Source: Pseudomonas chlororaphis (GTDB taxonomy: Bacteria; Pseudomonadota; Gammaproteobacteria; Pseudomonadales; Pseudomonadaceae). Taken from it: a stretch of 64,000 bases of DNA. The DNA lies in contig NZ_MOAL01000004.1 in the NCBI RefSeq assembly GCF_003731765.1, positions 1,116,001 through 1,180,000 on the forward strand, written 5' to 3'. How positions within the stretch are numbered: position 1 is the first letter of the stretch; each line of letters begins with the position of its first letter. Below the pieces are notes generated by a model. The model worked only from the letters and a program-made list of their open reading frames with translations, searched no databases and had not been told where the DNA came from. The position numbers were made by a program, and so were the translations under genes. This document shows, in pieces, positions 16,796-26,581 of the stretch.

Positions 16796-16955
16796 GATTG
16801 TCCCTGTTTTGGAATCAATGATTCTCGATTTTAGGGAATTGTCCCTTTTTGGTCCAGTCCGTAAATTAGCCACCAAGCCGGCGCACAACGCTAGACAAGG
16901 CAACCGCCCCGGACCCCAGACACTTAATCAATCTCGACATCAAAAGGAACACGCC

Positions 16956-17600
16956 ATGTCCATCCGTGAACTGCTCAACCCAACCAATTCCGCCCTGATC
17001 CTGATCGACCACCAGCCGCAGATGTCCTTCGGTGTGCAGTCCATCGACCGCCAGACCCTGAAGAACAACACCGTGGCCCTGGCCAAGACGGCAAAGATCT
17101 TCAACGTGCCGACCATCCTCACCTCGGTGGAAACCGAAAGCTTCAGCGGCTACATCTGGCCGGAACTGCTCAGCGTGTTTCCTGATCAGCAACCCATCGA
17201 GCGCACCTCGATGAACTCCTGGGAAGACAAGCCACTGGTGGCAGCGGTCAAGGCCACCGGGCGCAAGAAACTGATCATGGCGGCGCTGTGGACCGAGGTC
17301 TGCCTCAACTTCCCGGCCCTGGAAGCCCTGGCTGAAGGTTACGAGGTGTACATCGTCACCGACGCCTCGGGCGGCACCACCAAGGAAGCCCACGACATGT
17401 CCGTGCAGCGGATGATTCAAGCCGGCGCGGTACCGGTGACCTGGCAGCAAGTGCTGCTCGAATACCAGCGTGACTGGGCCCACAAGGAAACCTACGACGC
17501 CGTGATGGACCTGGTGCGCGAGCACAGCGGCGCCTACGGCATGGGCGTGGACTACGCCTACACCATGGTGCACAAGGCCCCGCAACGTCAGGCCAAGTAA
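16956..17600 (+). CDS. Isochorismatase-like hydrolase, YcaC type
   Basis: 214 residues with an AAAGGAAC ribosome site. The isochorismatase fold shows the catalytic Asp in ALILIDHQPQM near residue 19, a Lys region around RKKLIMAALWTE and the catalytic Cys in EVCLNFPALEAL. The long C-terminal extension (LEYQRDWAHKETYDAVMDL) is typical of YcaC proteins, which form large rings and whose natural substrate is unclear. It is divergent from a LysR gene and ends with its own terminator, so it is a single-gene unit. Confidence 0.8.
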   Translation: MSIRELLNPTNSALILIDHQPQMSFGVQSIDRQTLKNNTVALAKTAKIFNVPTILTSVETESFSGYIWPELLSVFPDQQPIERTSMNSWEDKPLVAAVKATGRKKLIMAALWTEVCLNFPALEALAEGYEVYIVTDASGGTTKEAHDMSVQRMIQAGAVPVTWQQVLLEYQRDWAHKETYDAVMDLVREHSGAYGMGVDYAYTMVHKAPQRQAK

Positions 17601-17617
17601 GCCGCGAGCACACAGGA

Positions 17618-17644
17618 GGGCGCCTGCGGGCGCCCGATCTTTTT
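17618..17644 (+). terminator. Intrinsic terminator after YcaC-like gene
   Basis: A perfect 7-bp stem (GGGCGCC / GGCGCCC) with a TGCG loop is followed within five bases by a short T-run. Confidence 0.7.
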
Positions 17645-17666
17645 CCCCGGGTAGGCGGAGCCTGTC

Positions 17667-18230
17667 ATGAATATGCAATTGGCTGACGGCGTGGTGACAC
17701 TGCTGGTGCGGCATCGAATCAAAGCGGGCCAGGACCAGGCCTATGAAAGTTGGCTGCGCCGGACCATTGCCCGGGCCCGCAGCTACCCGGGGCACCTGGG
17801 CATCGACGTGGTGCGCGGCCACGATGGCGGGCTGGCGCTGTTCACCAGCGTCCTGCGTTTTGCCAGTACCGAGTTGTTGCAGCAGTGGCTGGATTCCACG
17901 GAGCGCCGCGACCTGGTGCACGAGGCCCGGCATCTGCTGGCCGATGGCGACCAGACGGAAATCAACGGCGAACGGGAGTTCTGGTTTACTCCGCCCCAGG
18001 CCAATGCGCCGACCCCGCCTCCGCGCTGGAAGCAGGCTTGCGTGACCTTCATGGTGATCCTGCCGTTGAGCATGCTGATGCCCTGGCTGTGGCAGCAGGT
18101 GTTTAACCGGTTGCCATGGCTGGGCGGCTACGTGCAGTCCAATGTGCTGATTACCCTGAGCATTGTGTTGTTGGTGGTCTATGTCTTTATGCCACGGGTG
18201 ACGCGTTTGTTCGCCGGCTGGTTGCGCTGA
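17667..18230 (+). CDS. Antibiotic biosynthesis monooxygenase (ABM)-domain protein with two C-terminal membrane helices
   Basis: 187 residues. Residues 1-100 match the ABM ferredoxin-like fold (VTLLVRHRIKAGQDQAYESWLR, then YPGHLGIDVVR). The rest is a proline-rich linker and two hydrophobic helices (about 125-145 and 155-178), so the domain is membrane-tethered on the cytosolic side. Function unknown. It is co-directional with the YcaC-like gene but separated by a terminator, and is itself followed by a strong terminator. Confidence 0.7.
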   Translation: MNMQLADGVVTLLVRHRIKAGQDQAYESWLRRTIARARSYPGHLGIDVVRGHDGGLALFTSVLRFASTELLQQWLDSTERRDLVHEARHLLADGDQTEINGEREFWFTPPQANAPTPPPRWKQACVTFMVILPLSMLMPWLWQQVFNRLPWLGGYVQSNVLITLSIVLLVVYVFMPRVTRLFAGWLR

Positions 18231-18280
18231 AACCTGTGGATGCAGTGGGTAAGGCGCGCCATCAATTAATCATCGCCATT

Positions 18281-18315
18281 AAAAAAGGCCACCCTGTACA
18301 GGGTGGCCTTTTTTT
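18281..18315. terminator. Strong bidirectional intrinsic terminator
   Basis: A perfect palindrome GGCCACCCTGTACAGGGTGGCC is flanked by six A on the left and at least six T on the right, so it works in both directions. It separates the ABM gene from the convergent small gene at 18393-18722. Confidence 0.9.
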
Positions 18316-18392
18316 AACGGCTGCTTATTAACTTCGGTTATTTAACAAACGTTGTTTAATACCGCGTTAGTGGCTGTTTGGGAGTGGCTGAA

Positions 18393-18722
18393 TTAACAGA
18401 AGCGATCGATAACCCGAACTTCCGACTTGTTCTGCAGTGCTTGCCATTCAGTTTTCAGGGTTTCCAGGACCTGTCCAATGAAGTCTTTGTCCGCTGCAGC
18501 CTTCTTGCCGACATAACCCTGGCCGCGACGGTACATCTTCAGTCGGGCCGCCAGGTCTTGCTGGCTTTCGTCGAACTCTTGTTCATGGGCGTGGGGCGAC
18601 AGGCAGTCGATGTGCACCTGACCTGACTTGGCTATCCACAGAATATGGCTGTCCAGGCTGTCTTTCTGCTTAGCAAAGAGGTGAGCCAGTTCATCAATAG
18701 TGGGTTGGTTGTTCAGATTCAT
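18393..18722 (-). CDS. Conserved-looking hypothetical protein
   Basis: 109 residues, soluble, with Cys at residue 40 (HIDCLSP) and a C-terminal Cys. The sequence is charged and mixed alpha-helical (DESQQDLAARLKMYRRGQGYVG). No family was recognised. It is convergent on the terminator at 18281-18315 and has 572 bases of unassigned DNA upstream. Confidence 0.6.
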   Translation of the reverse strand: MNLNNQPTIDELAHLFAKQKDSLDSHILWIAKSGQVHIDCLSPHAHEQEFDESQQDLAARLKMYRRGQGYVGKKAAADKDFIGQVLETLKTEWQALQNKSEVRVIDRFC

Positions 18723-19294
18723 TTTATAAGCCCCTTGACCATTTATCGATCTGTCTAGTTGAGTCGTTAATTCATGCTGCTACATCGGTAAGTTGGACCC
18801 TGATACCGGAAACAGGGCGACAGAGGGTGTCTGTCGGATACAGATAAGGCCCAGAGCCTGATGCGTGTAGTTGCATTGATTAACTGCTACGCGATGCGCG
18901 TCACAACGAGGAGAAGCAGCGTAAACCTGGATGAAGCTGCCGATATTCCCGCCATCGGCCACAAGCATCTTGAAGAGTTTTCGCCAGCTTCCCGTCCTTG
19001 TACTGGACGATCTTGCCAGGTCAGTTTCATCAATCTGCCTTGTGGGCAGTACACATCCGGGTCACAGCTCGGCGGTCAGACGAGCTTGCTCATAACACCT
19101 TTGCTTGTGTCCCCCGATCGGGGAGACGTCTGCATCATGCAAGGGTGAAAACCTGCCGTCAACGGTTTTGTAGTGAAAATTTTCAGGCACTACATATTGT
19201 CTGACAAAACCTCCGGCGCTATCAGTTGAACGCCCGTTGCCGGGCAATCACGGGTAGAATCGGCGCCTTGAAACAGCTCCTTGAGGTTGCAGCG
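18723..19294. other. 572-bp region between a hypothetical gene and polB
   Basis: No convincing gene. A 95-codon plus-strand frame (18861-19148) has no ribosome site and no recognisable product. There is a short palindrome CCCCGATCGGGG near 19113-19124. No LexA-type CTG-N10-CAG box was found before polB. Base composition is more AT-rich than the flanks. Confidence 0.4.
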
Positions 19295-21655
19295 GTGGAT
19301 TTACAGCAGGGCTTCGTCCTGACCCGGCACTGGCGTGATACGCCGGCAGGCACGCAAGTCGAATTCTGGCTGGCCACCGATCAGGGGCCGCGGCAGATCC
19401 GCTTGCCGCTGCAGACGTCCGTGGCCTTTGTTCCGGCCGAACAGCGCGAACACGCGACCCGTTTGCTCGCCGATGACCCGGATGCCGAACTTCGCCCCCT
19501 GGAACTCTGCGACTTCCAGCACCGCCCGGTGCTGGGCCTCTATTGCCCGCAACACAATCAATTGATTCGCCTGGACAAGACCCTGCGCCGCGCCGGTGTC
19601 GAGGTGCTCGAAGGCGATGTGCGGCCGCCGGAACGTTACTTGATGGAGCGTTTCATCACCGCGCCGGTGTGGTTTGGCGGCCAGGCGGATGAACACGGTC
19701 TGTTGCTCGAAGGGCAGATGAAGCCGGCGCCGGACTACCGGCCGAGCCTGAAGCTGGTGTCCCTGGACATTGAAACCAGCGAGCGCGGCGAGTTGTATTC
19801 CATTGCCTTGGAAGGCTGTGGCCAGCGCCAGGTGTACATGCTCGGGCGTGCCCGGGAAGACGATACGCCCGTGGATTTCGACCTGGAATTCTGCACCTCC
19901 CGCGAGCAATTGCTGGAGCGCCTCAACCAGTGGATGGCGCGCCACGACCCCGACGCCATCATTGGCTGGAACCTGGTGCAGTTCGATTTGCGCGTGCTCC
20001 ACGAACACGCCCGGCGCTTGGCGGTGCCGCTGTTGCTGGGGCGGGGCGGTGAGGAGATGCAGTGGCGCGAACACGGCAGCCGCACACACTTTTTTGCCGC
20101 GGCGGCGGGGCGCTTGATCATCGACGGCATCGAGGCCCTGCGCTCGGCGACCTGGAGCTTTCCGTCCTTCAGCCTGGAAAACGTCGCCCAGACCCTGCTC
20201 GGCGAGGGCAAGGCGATCGACAACCCTTACCAGCGCATGGACGAAATCAACCGCATGTTCGCCGAGGACAAGCCGGCCCTGGCCCGCTACAACCTCAAGG
20301 ACTGCGAATTGGTGACGCGGATCTTCGCCAAGACCCAATTGCTGACCTTCCTCCTGGAGCGGGCCACGGTCACCGGCCTGCCTGCCGATCGCAATGGCGG
20401 TTCAGTGGCGGCCTTCACCCACCTGTACATGCCGCTGATGCACCGCCTGGGTTTTGTCGCGCCGAACCTCGGTGAGCTGCCGCCCCAGGCCAGCCCGGGC
20501 GGTTTTGTCATGGACTCGCGCCCGGGGCTCTATGAGTCGGTGCTGGTGCTGGACTACAAGAGCCTGTACCCCTCGATCATCCGCAGTTTCCTCATCGACC
20601 CGGTGGGGCTGGTGGAAGGCTTGCGCCACCCGGCGGACAGCGACTCGGTGCCGGGCTTTCGCGGTGCACGTTTCTCGCGTCTGCGGCATTGCCTGCCGGC
20701 CATCGTCAGCCGGGTGGCCGAAGGGCGCGAGCAGGCCAAGCGCGACGGCAACCAGCCGCTGTCCCAGGCCCTGAAAATCATCATGAACGCCTTCTACGGG
20801 GTGCTGGGTTCCAGCGGCTGCCGCTTCTTCGATCCACGCCTGGCCTCGTCCATCACCTTGCGCGGCCACGAAATCATGGGCCGTACTCGGCAGTTGATCG
20901 AAGCCCAGGGGCACCAGGTGATTTACGGCGACACCGACTCCACCTTTGTCTGGCTGGGCGGCCTGCACAGCGAAGAGGACGCGAGCCGCATCGGCCGTGC
21001 CCTGGTGGAGCAGGTCAACCTGTGGTGGCGTGAGCACCTGCGGGATGAATACGGCCTGGAGAGCGCCCTGGAGCTGCAGTTCGAAACCCACTACAGCCGC
21101 TTTTTGATGCCGACCATTCGCGGCGCCGAGGAGGGCAGCAAGAAGCGTTACGCCGGGCTGGTGGCCCGTCCCGACGGCAGCCATGAAATGGTCTACAAAG
21201 GCCTGGAAACCGTGCGCACCGACTGGTCGCCCCTGGCTCGGCAGTTCCAGCAGGAGCTGTACCAGCGGATCTTCCATCGCCAGCCCTATCAGGACTACGT
21301 GCGCGACTATGTGCACCGCACCTTGAGCGGTGAGTTCGATGAGCGCCTGATCTACCGCAAGCGCCTGCGCCGCCCCCTGGACGACTACGAACGCAATGTA
21401 CCGCCCCATGTGCGTGCCGCGCGGCTGGCCGACGAGTACAACCAGCGCCACGGTCGGCCCCGGCAATACCAGAACGGTGGCTGGATCAACTACGTGATCA
21501 CCCTGGCCGGCCCCGAGCCTTTGGAAGTGCGCAGTGCTGCCATCGACTACGACCACTACGTGACCCGGCAATTGCAGCCGGTGGCCGATGCCATCCTGCC
21601 GTTTGTGCAGGACGACTTCAGTACCTTGATTGGCGGCCAGATGGGCTTGTTCTAG
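19295..21655 (+). CDS. polB: DNA polymerase II (family B)
   Basis: 786 residues from GTG 19295, close to the 783 of E. coli PolB; the start was chosen because [13 protein letters not shown] aligns with the start of PolB. Exonuclease motif [11 protein letters not shown] (Exo I) lies near residue 170, followed by the polymerase motifs [10 protein letters not shown] (motif A), [15 protein letters not shown] (motif B) and [10 protein letters not shown] (motif C). It is an SOS-associated repair and translesion polymerase in E. coli. It is a lone gene with no recognised LexA box here. Earlier TTG starts are possible. Confidence 0.92.
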   Translation: MDLQQGFVLTRHWRDTPAGTQVEFWLATDQGPRQIRLPLQTSVAFVPAEQREHATRLLADDPDAELRPLELCDFQHRPVLGLYCPQHNQLIRLDKTLRRAGVEVLEGDVRPPERYLMERFITAPVWFGGQADEHGLLLEGQMKPAPDYRPSLKLVSLDIETSERGELYSIALEGCGQRQVYMLGRAREDDTPVDFDLEFCTSREQLLERLNQWMARHDPDAIIGWNLVQFDLRVLHEHARRLAVPLLLGRGGEEMQWREHGSRTHFFAAAAGRLIIDGIEALRSATWSFPSFSLENVAQTLLGEGKAIDNPYQRMDEINRMFAEDKPALARYNLKDCELVTRIFAKTQLLTFLLERATVTGLPADRNGGSVAAFTHLYMPLMHRLGFVAPNLGELPPQASPGGFVMDSRPGLYESVLVLDYKSLYPSIIRSFLIDPVGLVEGLRHPADSDSVPGFRGARFSRLRHCLPAIVSRVAEGREQAKRDGNQPLSQALKIIMNAFYGVLGSSGCRFFDPRLASSITLRGHEIMGRTRQLIEAQGHQVIYGDTDSTFVWLGGLHSEEDASRIGRALVEQVNLWWREHLRDEYGLESALELQFETHYSRFLMPTIRGAEEGSKKRYAGLVARPDGSHEMVYKGLETVRTDWSPLARQFQQELYQRIFHRQPYQDYVRDYVHRTLSGEFDERLIYRKRLRRPLDDYERNVPPHVRAARLADEYNQRHGRPRQYQNGGWINYVITLAGPEPLEVRSAAIDYDHYVTRQLQPVADAILPFVQDDFSTLIGGQMGLF

Positions 21656-21702
21656 GGCGCCAGCGGTACGCCGACTTCAAGGGGCAGTGACACCCCCGAG
21701 CC

Positions 21703-22032
21703 TCAATCCACCACGAACAGCCGCGCCCCGACCTCGGTGAACGAGCGGTGCGGCTCGGCGTTGTCTGCCACCTGGTAACTCATGCCGGGCTTGAGCACGA
21801 ATTGCCGGCCATCTTCCAGTTCGGTGTGCAATTCGCCTTCCAGGCACAGCAGGATATGCCCCTTGGAGCACCAGTGATCGGCCAGGTAGCCCGCGCTGTA
21901 CTCCACCATGCGCACGCGAATGCCGGCGAAGTTCTGGGTCCGCCAGTAGGCGGTCCCGGTGATGCCGCTGTGCTCGGTGGCTTCGATCTGCGACCAGTCG
22001 GTGGTGCCAAAGGGGATGCCGGTAATGTCCAT
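21703..22032 (-). CDS. Small cupin protein (DHCW-type)
   Basis: 109 residues from ATG 22032. A single cupin barrel is seen: LADHWCSKGHILLCLEGEL, then LKPGMSYQVADNAEPHRS. The D-H-W-C segment resembles the DHCW-motif cupin family of unknown function. A TTG at 22044 would add four residues. It is probably in a unit with the secreted protein gene upstream (40-base gap). Confidence 0.65.
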   Translation of the reverse strand: MDITGIPFGTTDWSQIEATEHSGITGTAYWRTQNFAGIRVRMVEYSAGYLADHWCSKGHILLCLEGELHTELEDGRQFVLKPGMSYQVADNAEPHRSFTEVGARLFVVD

Positions 22033-22071
22033 GAAAACTCGCAACGTCAGGGGAGGGGGATGGGGCGCGGC

Positions 22072-22368
22072 TCAGTCATCCACCGCTTCGCAAAGGCCCT
22101 TGGCGCCGTGCTTGCCGGTGTAGGTGACTTTGACCGAATCGTCGTCGGCGACGCTGATCGACAGGGTGATGTCATTGCCCTTGGCCTCGAAGCGATGCTC
22201 GTCCAGCGAGCGGGTCTTGGCTTCCTGGCCATTGATCAGCACCGGGCCGCCCGGGTCCGCGCTGACCGCGATATTGCCCGGGCAGTCGACGTTGAACAAT
22301 GGGATATCGGCGGCCTGGGCGATGCCGCACAGGGGCAGGAGGACGAGCAGAGGCAGGAGGGCTTTCAT
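22072..22368 (-). CDS. Small exported protein of unknown function
   Basis: 98 residues from ATG 22368 with an AAGGAAC ribosome site. A cleavable signal peptide (MKALLPLLVLLPLCGIAQA) precedes a short, probably beta-rich periplasmic domain with two Cys (DCPGNI and GLCEA) that could form a disulfide. No family recognised. Confidence 0.6.
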   Translation of the reverse strand: MKALLPLLVLLPLCGIAQAADIPLFNVDCPGNIAVSADPGGPVLINGQEAKTRSLDEHRFEAKGNDITLSISVADDDSVKVTYTGKHGAKGLCEAVDD

Positions 22369-22487
22369 CGGTGTGTTCCTTGTGCGGGCAGGGGGTGCCT
22401 TGCGCCGGCCCGTGCCAGCGCTGTCCACAGCTTAGTTCGCGTTTGGGCGCCGCGACCGGTCTTCAAGGCCTGCGTTTGGGCGCCGCT

Positions 22488-23219
22488 TCAATCGCCGCCG
22501 CCACCCCCGCATCCCCCGCCGCCACAGCCGCTGCTATCGCCACCGCTGTCGCTGCTGCCGAAGTCGCCGTCGGCTCGGGAACTGTCGCTGTCGAAGCTTG
22601 CGCCGCCGTCCGAACTGTCGCTGTACAACTCGCTGCCGCAATGCACCACGGTGCTGCCGGTGTGGCTGTCGCCGATCTGGCGTGGCACCTGGCAGTCGGC
22701 CACGTAGAAGAAACCCTTGGCGATTTTCAGCTTGGCATCCAGGGCGAACAGCAGGGGCAGGCGGCTGGGATTGGCCGGGTTGATGTTCTCTTCATGGCAG
22801 GCGTGCCACCAGACCCGGCGCAGGCCGATGTCACTCTGCTTCTTGGCGTTCTGCCCGAGCACGGCGGCCGGCGTGTGGTGAAGGAACTGGCCGAAGGCCT
22901 TGCGGCAGAATTCGTCGTAGTCCCGGGTGTGCAGGATGAACTCATGCCATAGGTCGTCCACCACCTGGGAGGGCATCGACACATAGCGCTGGCCGCTTTT
23001 CAGGTACGCGAGGAAGAACTGCCGCAGCCCCTGGGCCACCAGTTGGCAGTCCTTGAGGTTCAGGTGCGGGTGCTGGGCCCGCAGCGGTTCGAACAGCCGG
23101 GGCGGCAGGACGAATTCGCGGATATGGGCTTCGCGACGCAATGCGGTGAGGGCGCGCAGGCGGCGCCAGAGAATGACCGCAAGGGCCAGGCCCAGTACTC
23201 CGGGAACGATGAACAGCAT
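22488..23219 (-). CDS. Membrane-anchored protein with Ser/Asp- and Gly/Cys-rich tail
   Basis: 243 residues. One N-terminal helix (MLFIVPGVLGLALAVILWRRL) is followed by a domain containing MPSQVVDDLWHEFILHTRDYDEFC and a WWHACHEENINP segment, resembling glycine-rich-domain-containing proteins. The last 45 residues are low complexity: Ser/Asp repeats and then runs of Gly with Cys. The conserved His/Asp/Cys positions could bind metal, but the function is unknown. ATG 23219 was chosen because it puts the hydrophobic helix first. Confidence 0.6.
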   Translation of the reverse strand: MLFIVPGVLGLALAVILWRRLRALTALRREAHIREFVLPPRLFEPLRAQHPHLNLKDCQLVAQGLRQFFLAYLKSGQRYVSMPSQVVDDLWHEFILHTRDYDEFCRKAFGQFLHHTPAAVLGQNAKKQSDIGLRRVWWHACHEENINPANPSRLPLLFALDAKLKIAKGFFYVADCQVPRQIGDSHTGSTVVHCGSELYSDSSDGGASFDSDSSRADGDFGSSDSGGDSSGCGGGGCGGGGGD

Positions 23220-23431
23220 GAGACGGCCCTGTCTGAGAAAAAGTGCGTCGAGACAGTGGCTCAAGCGTGAGCAATATTCAAGCGTCAGGTGGGGCCGACC
23301 ACCGGATCTGTCCGCACGGAAAGGGCGGAAAAAAATCCTGCAGAGTCGTTTGACGCTTCTATCCTGTGAGCATTAACAGCGCGGCAGGAGCGGCGCTGGG
23401 CAAGGATTCCACACCACAAGGACGTTTCAGC

Positions 23432-24658
23432 ATGAACCTCAAGCCAACCCCCATCACCTGGGCGATTGCCCTTGCCGGTCTGTCATGCCTGGGCACTGCC
23501 CAGGCCGATCAGGGCAGCGATACCGTGGCCCGCCTCAACCAGCTGTACAACGACACGCGCCAGGACTGTGGGGGGCCGTCGAAGCCGGCGTTCCTCTGTT
23601 CCGGGGTGCTGTTCCGCGCCACCTGGCCCTCGACCGATTACCAGTTCTACAGCGTCAGCCCGAAAAGCCAGGCCAGTGGCGGGGTGTCTGCCTCTTACCT
23701 GCGCAAGGACTCGAAGTTCCGCAAGCTGGCGTACGGGCTGCAGAGCGGCTTTATCTTCGACACCATTTTCGGCAACCCCAAAGACCATCAGGATTATGCG
23801 GTGCTGTGCTCGTTCCCCATCGATGCCGCCACCGACGATCGCCAGCAACAAGGCTGTACCGACTCCCGGCGCACCCCGGGCAGTGTGGAAAAATACTGCC
23901 ACGAGATCGGTGTGACCACGGCCGAGCAGTGGGGCGCCAACTATCGGCAGAACGGCGGAGACCATTCGCGCCAGTGTTCCTTTGACGTGCGGGACGAACG
24001 CAACAGCGCAGCGGGGCCGGCGTTCTACCAGAGCATTCGCTCCATGGCGCAGATTTCTGCCGAGTCCTTCACCACCCAGAACGAACTGCGCCTGGCCAAA
24101 TGGGAAGAGAATCCGCCGAAATCGCCCTCGATCCTTGCCTTGTTCTACGCCGAGGACCCTGGCCTGGAAGGGGCCCGCCTGAACCAGATCCAGTGGTACA
24201 AGGCGGTGCAGCAGTACTTGCCGGTGATCAATATGAAGTTGCCGCAGACGCCGCAGCAGGACGCCAGTTTTGCCTACGACAGCAAGAAGCAGGTGATCTA
24301 CCCCATCACCGAAAAGAACAGCTGCGAGCGCTACGTGCAGAGTGCGACCTGGGTCGACCGGCATGACCCGGGCTTTGGGCGCAATGTCATGACCCTGGAA
24401 GTGACGCCCACTGACTGTGGGCGCAACATCAAGGACAACCAGACCAACAACTTCTTCAATGAATTGGCGGTCGACCATTACCTGGATGCCCAATGGAAGA
24501 GCAACCCGGACAACCGCGACAGCACCGTGGGCAGCATGCGCCGGCAGTTGGTCTGCCACTTCAACATTGCCCGCAACAAGCCCCAGTGGAACCTTGAACC
24601 GTCGCGGCCTTACACCTCCAACGAAGACTCCATCGCCAAAGGCTGCAACAACATCTAG
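23432..24658 (+). CDS. Secreted protein resembling halovibrin (HvnA/HvnC)
   Basis: 408 residues from ATG 23432 behind CAAGGAC. Signal peptide MNLKPTPITWAIALAGLSCLGTAQA, then a mature region rich in Cys (about ten), including FLCSGVLFRAT and a C-terminal QLVCHFNIARNKPQWNLEP. I recall these blocks from Pseudomonas proteins annotated halovibrin; halovibrins of Vibrio fischeri are secreted NAD-glycohydrolases. The catalytic residues cannot be pointed out by eye, so the activity is unproven. The gene stands alone and is followed by a REP pair. Confidence 0.5.
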   Translation: MNLKPTPITWAIALAGLSCLGTAQADQGSDTVARLNQLYNDTRQDCGGPSKPAFLCSGVLFRATWPSTDYQFYSVSPKSQASGGVSASYLRKDSKFRKLAYGLQSGFIFDTIFGNPKDHQDYAVLCSFPIDAATDDRQQQGCTDSRRTPGSVEKYCHEIGVTTAEQWGANYRQNGGDHSRQCSFDVRDERNSAAGPAFYQSIRSMAQISAESFTTQNELRLAKWEENPPKSPSILALFYAEDPGLEGARLNQIQWYKAVQQYLPVINMKLPQTPQQDASFAYDSKKQVIYPITEKNSCERYVQSATWVDRHDPGFGRNVMTLEVTPTDCGRNIKDNQTNNFFNELAVDHYLDAQWKSNPDNRDSTVGSMRRQLVCHFNIARNKPQWNLEPSRPYTSNEDSIAKGCNNI

Positions 24659-24669
24659 GCCTTGAGACG

Positions 24670-24752
24670 GCTATCGCCGGCAAGCCGGCTCCTACAACAG
24701 CGCACGCCACACCCCGCGCCCACCTGTAGGAGCTGGCTTGCCAGCGATAAGC
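24670..24752. repeat. REP doublet (REPIN) between convergent genes
   Basis: Two Pseudomonas REP units in opposite orientation: CTATCGCCGGCAAGCCGGCT plus CCTACA at the left, and TGTAGGAGCTGGCTTGCCAG at the right, with about 28 bases between. This is the usual intergenic REPIN form mobilised by RAYT transposases; no RAYT gene is in the window. Confidence 0.85.
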
Positions 24753-24759
24753 CCCCGCT

Positions 24760-26382
24760 TCAATTGCGATCAATATCCACGTTCTTGGTCTCACGCAGGC
24801 AGATCATCCCCACGATCAGGCTGACCCCGGTGATCACCACCGGGTACCACAGGCCGTAGAAAATATCCCCGGTGTACACCACCAAGGCAAAGGACACGGT
24901 CGGCAGGAAACCGCCAAACCAGCCGTTGCCGATGTGGTAGGGCAGGGACATTGATGTGTAGCGGATACGCGTCGGGAACAGTTCCACCATCAACGCTGCC
25001 AGTGGCCCGTAGCACATGGCGGCAATCAGGATCAGGGCGACGATCAGGACCACCACCATGGTTTTGTTGACGTTCTGCGCGTCCGCCGATTGCGGGTAGC
25101 CCGCCAGGGTCACGGCGCCACGTAGGGCGGCCTCGTCGAAGCCATCGAGTTGCACATCGCCCACGGTCACCTGCACCGCGCTGCCGGCGGGTGCGGCCTT
25201 GCTGCTGTAGGGCAGGCCTTGTTTCACCAGGAAGGTCTTGACCTTGTCGCAGGGGCTGTCGAAACGCGCCTTGCCCACCGGGTCGAACTGGAAGGTGCAG
25301 GTGGCCGGGTCGGCGATCACGGTAATCGGGGCCTGGCGGCTGGCCTGGTCGATGGCCGGGTTGGCGTAGTGGGCCAGGGCCTTGAAGATCGGGAAGTACA
25401 GCAGCGTCGCCAGCAGCAGACCGAGCATCAGCACCGGCTTGCGCCCGACCTTGTCCGAGAGCCAGCCGAACAGAATGAACAGCGGCGCGCCGATCACCAC
25501 GCTGATGATCAGCAGGCTGTTGGCCAGGGCCGGGTCCATCTTGAGGAACTGGGTGAGGAAGAACAGCACATAGAACTGCGCCGCGTAGAAGGTCACCGCT
25601 TGCCCGGCGTTGATGCTGAACAGGGCGATCAGCACCACCTTGAGGTTTTCCCATTTGCCGAAGGACTCGCGGATCGGCGCCTTGCTGGTCTTGCCTTCCT
25701 CTTTCATTTTCAGGAAGGCCGGCGACTCGTGCAGGCTCATGCGGATCCAGGTGGAAATACCCAGCAGGACGATGGACAGCAGGAACGGCAGGCGCCAGCC
25801 CCAGACGTCGAACTGATCGCCGGTGAAGTAGCGGCACGCCAGCACCACCAGCAGCGAGAGCAGCAGCCCCAGTGTGGCGGTGGACTGGATCCAGCTGGTG
25901 TGAAAGCCGCGCTTGCCCATGGGCGCGTGTTCCGCCACGTAGGTGGCGGCGCCGCCGTATTCACCGCCCAGGGCCAGGCCCTGGAGCATGCGCAGCACCA
26001 CCAGGATGATCGGTGCGGCGATGCCGATGCTGGCGTAGTTGGGCAACAGGCCCACGGCAAAAGTGGCCAGGCCCATCAGCACGATGGTCACCAGGAAGGT
26101 GTACTTGCGCCCGATCATGTCCCCCAGGCGGCCGAACACCAGGGCGCCGAAAGGGCGCACCACAAAACCGGCGGCGAAGGCCATCAGGGCGAAGATAAAG
26201 GCCGTGGTGTCGTTGACCCCGGCGAAGAACTGCTTGCTGATCACCGCCGCAAGGGCGCCGTAGAGGAAAAAGTCATACCACTCGAACACCGTCCCGAGGG
26301 ACGAGGCGAAGATGACTTTCTGACTGTCCTTGCCGGCGGTGCCGGCCAGTGACGGGTTCAGGGGCTGGGCGTGTTCTGACAT
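24760..26382 (-). CDS. MHS-family (metabolite:H+) MFS transporter with large periplasmic insert
   Basis: 540 residues, about 100 longer than a ShiA/KgtP-type permease. Family motifs: FEWYDFFLYG in helix 1, GRLGDMIGRK in loop 2-3 and RMLQGLALGGEYGG in helix 4. The extra length is a soluble insert at about residues 338-440 between late membrane helices, with two Cys (362, 378). It is upstream of nothing in its own direction and lies 199 bases after the GMC oxidoreductase gene, so the two may be co-transcribed. Likely substrate is a carboxylate or zwitterion; not assignable. Confidence 0.8.
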   Translation of the reverse strand: MSEHAQPLNPSLAGTAGKDSQKVIFASSLGTVFEWYDFFLYGALAAVISKQFFAGVNDTTAFIFALMAFAAGFVVRPFGALVFGRLGDMIGRKYTFLVTIVLMGLATFAVGLLPNYASIGIAAPIILVVLRMLQGLALGGEYGGAATYVAEHAPMGKRGFHTSWIQSTATLGLLLSLLVVLACRYFTGDQFDVWGWRLPFLLSIVLLGISTWIRMSLHESPAFLKMKEEGKTSKAPIRESFGKWENLKVVLIALFSINAGQAVTFYAAQFYVLFFLTQFLKMDPALANSLLIISVVIGAPLFILFGWLSDKVGRKPVLMLGLLLATLLYFPIFKALAHYANPAIDQASRQAPITVIADPATCTFQFDPVGKARFDSPCDKVKTFLVKQGLPYSSKAAPAGSAVQVTVGDVQLDGFDEAALRGAVTLAGYPQSADAQNVNKTMVVVLIVALILIAAMCYGPLAALMVELFPTRIRYTSMSLPYHIGNGWFGGFLPTVSFALVVYTGDIFYGLWYPVVITGVSLIVGMICLRETKNVDIDRN

Positions 26383-26501
26383 AGGGGGCTTCCTTACAGT
26401 GATTATTGTTGTTGTTCCACTGCCGACACCGTCACCGGCGCCGTTGTTGCATATCCACCGCTCACGCGGGATGAATCCTCGTTTCCGTCCTCTTTGGGTG
26501 C

Positions 26502-26558
26502 GGGCTTGCCAGTGATGGCGCTCTCATGGCCGCCATCGCCGGCAAGCCGGCGCCTACA
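26502..26558. repeat. REP doublet between GMC oxidoreductase and MHS transporter genes
   Basis: A right-hand unit (GCCATCGCCGGCAAGCCGGC then GCCTACAA, 26532-26558) faces a partial left-hand unit (GGGCTTGCCAGTGATGGC, 26502-26519). It is a second REPIN-like copy, similar to that at 24670-24752. Confidence 0.75.
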
Positions 26559-26581
26559 AAAAACCGCGCCAGCAAGGAGGC

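Noticed and set aside
18831..18843. CTGTCGGATACAG palindrome as a LexA box for polB
   Set aside because: The gap between CTG and CAG is 7 bases, not the 10 expected for LexA, and it is over 450 bases from the polB start.
18861..19148. 95-codon plus-strand frame upstream of polB
   Set aside because: No ribosome site, no coding-like composition and no recognised product.
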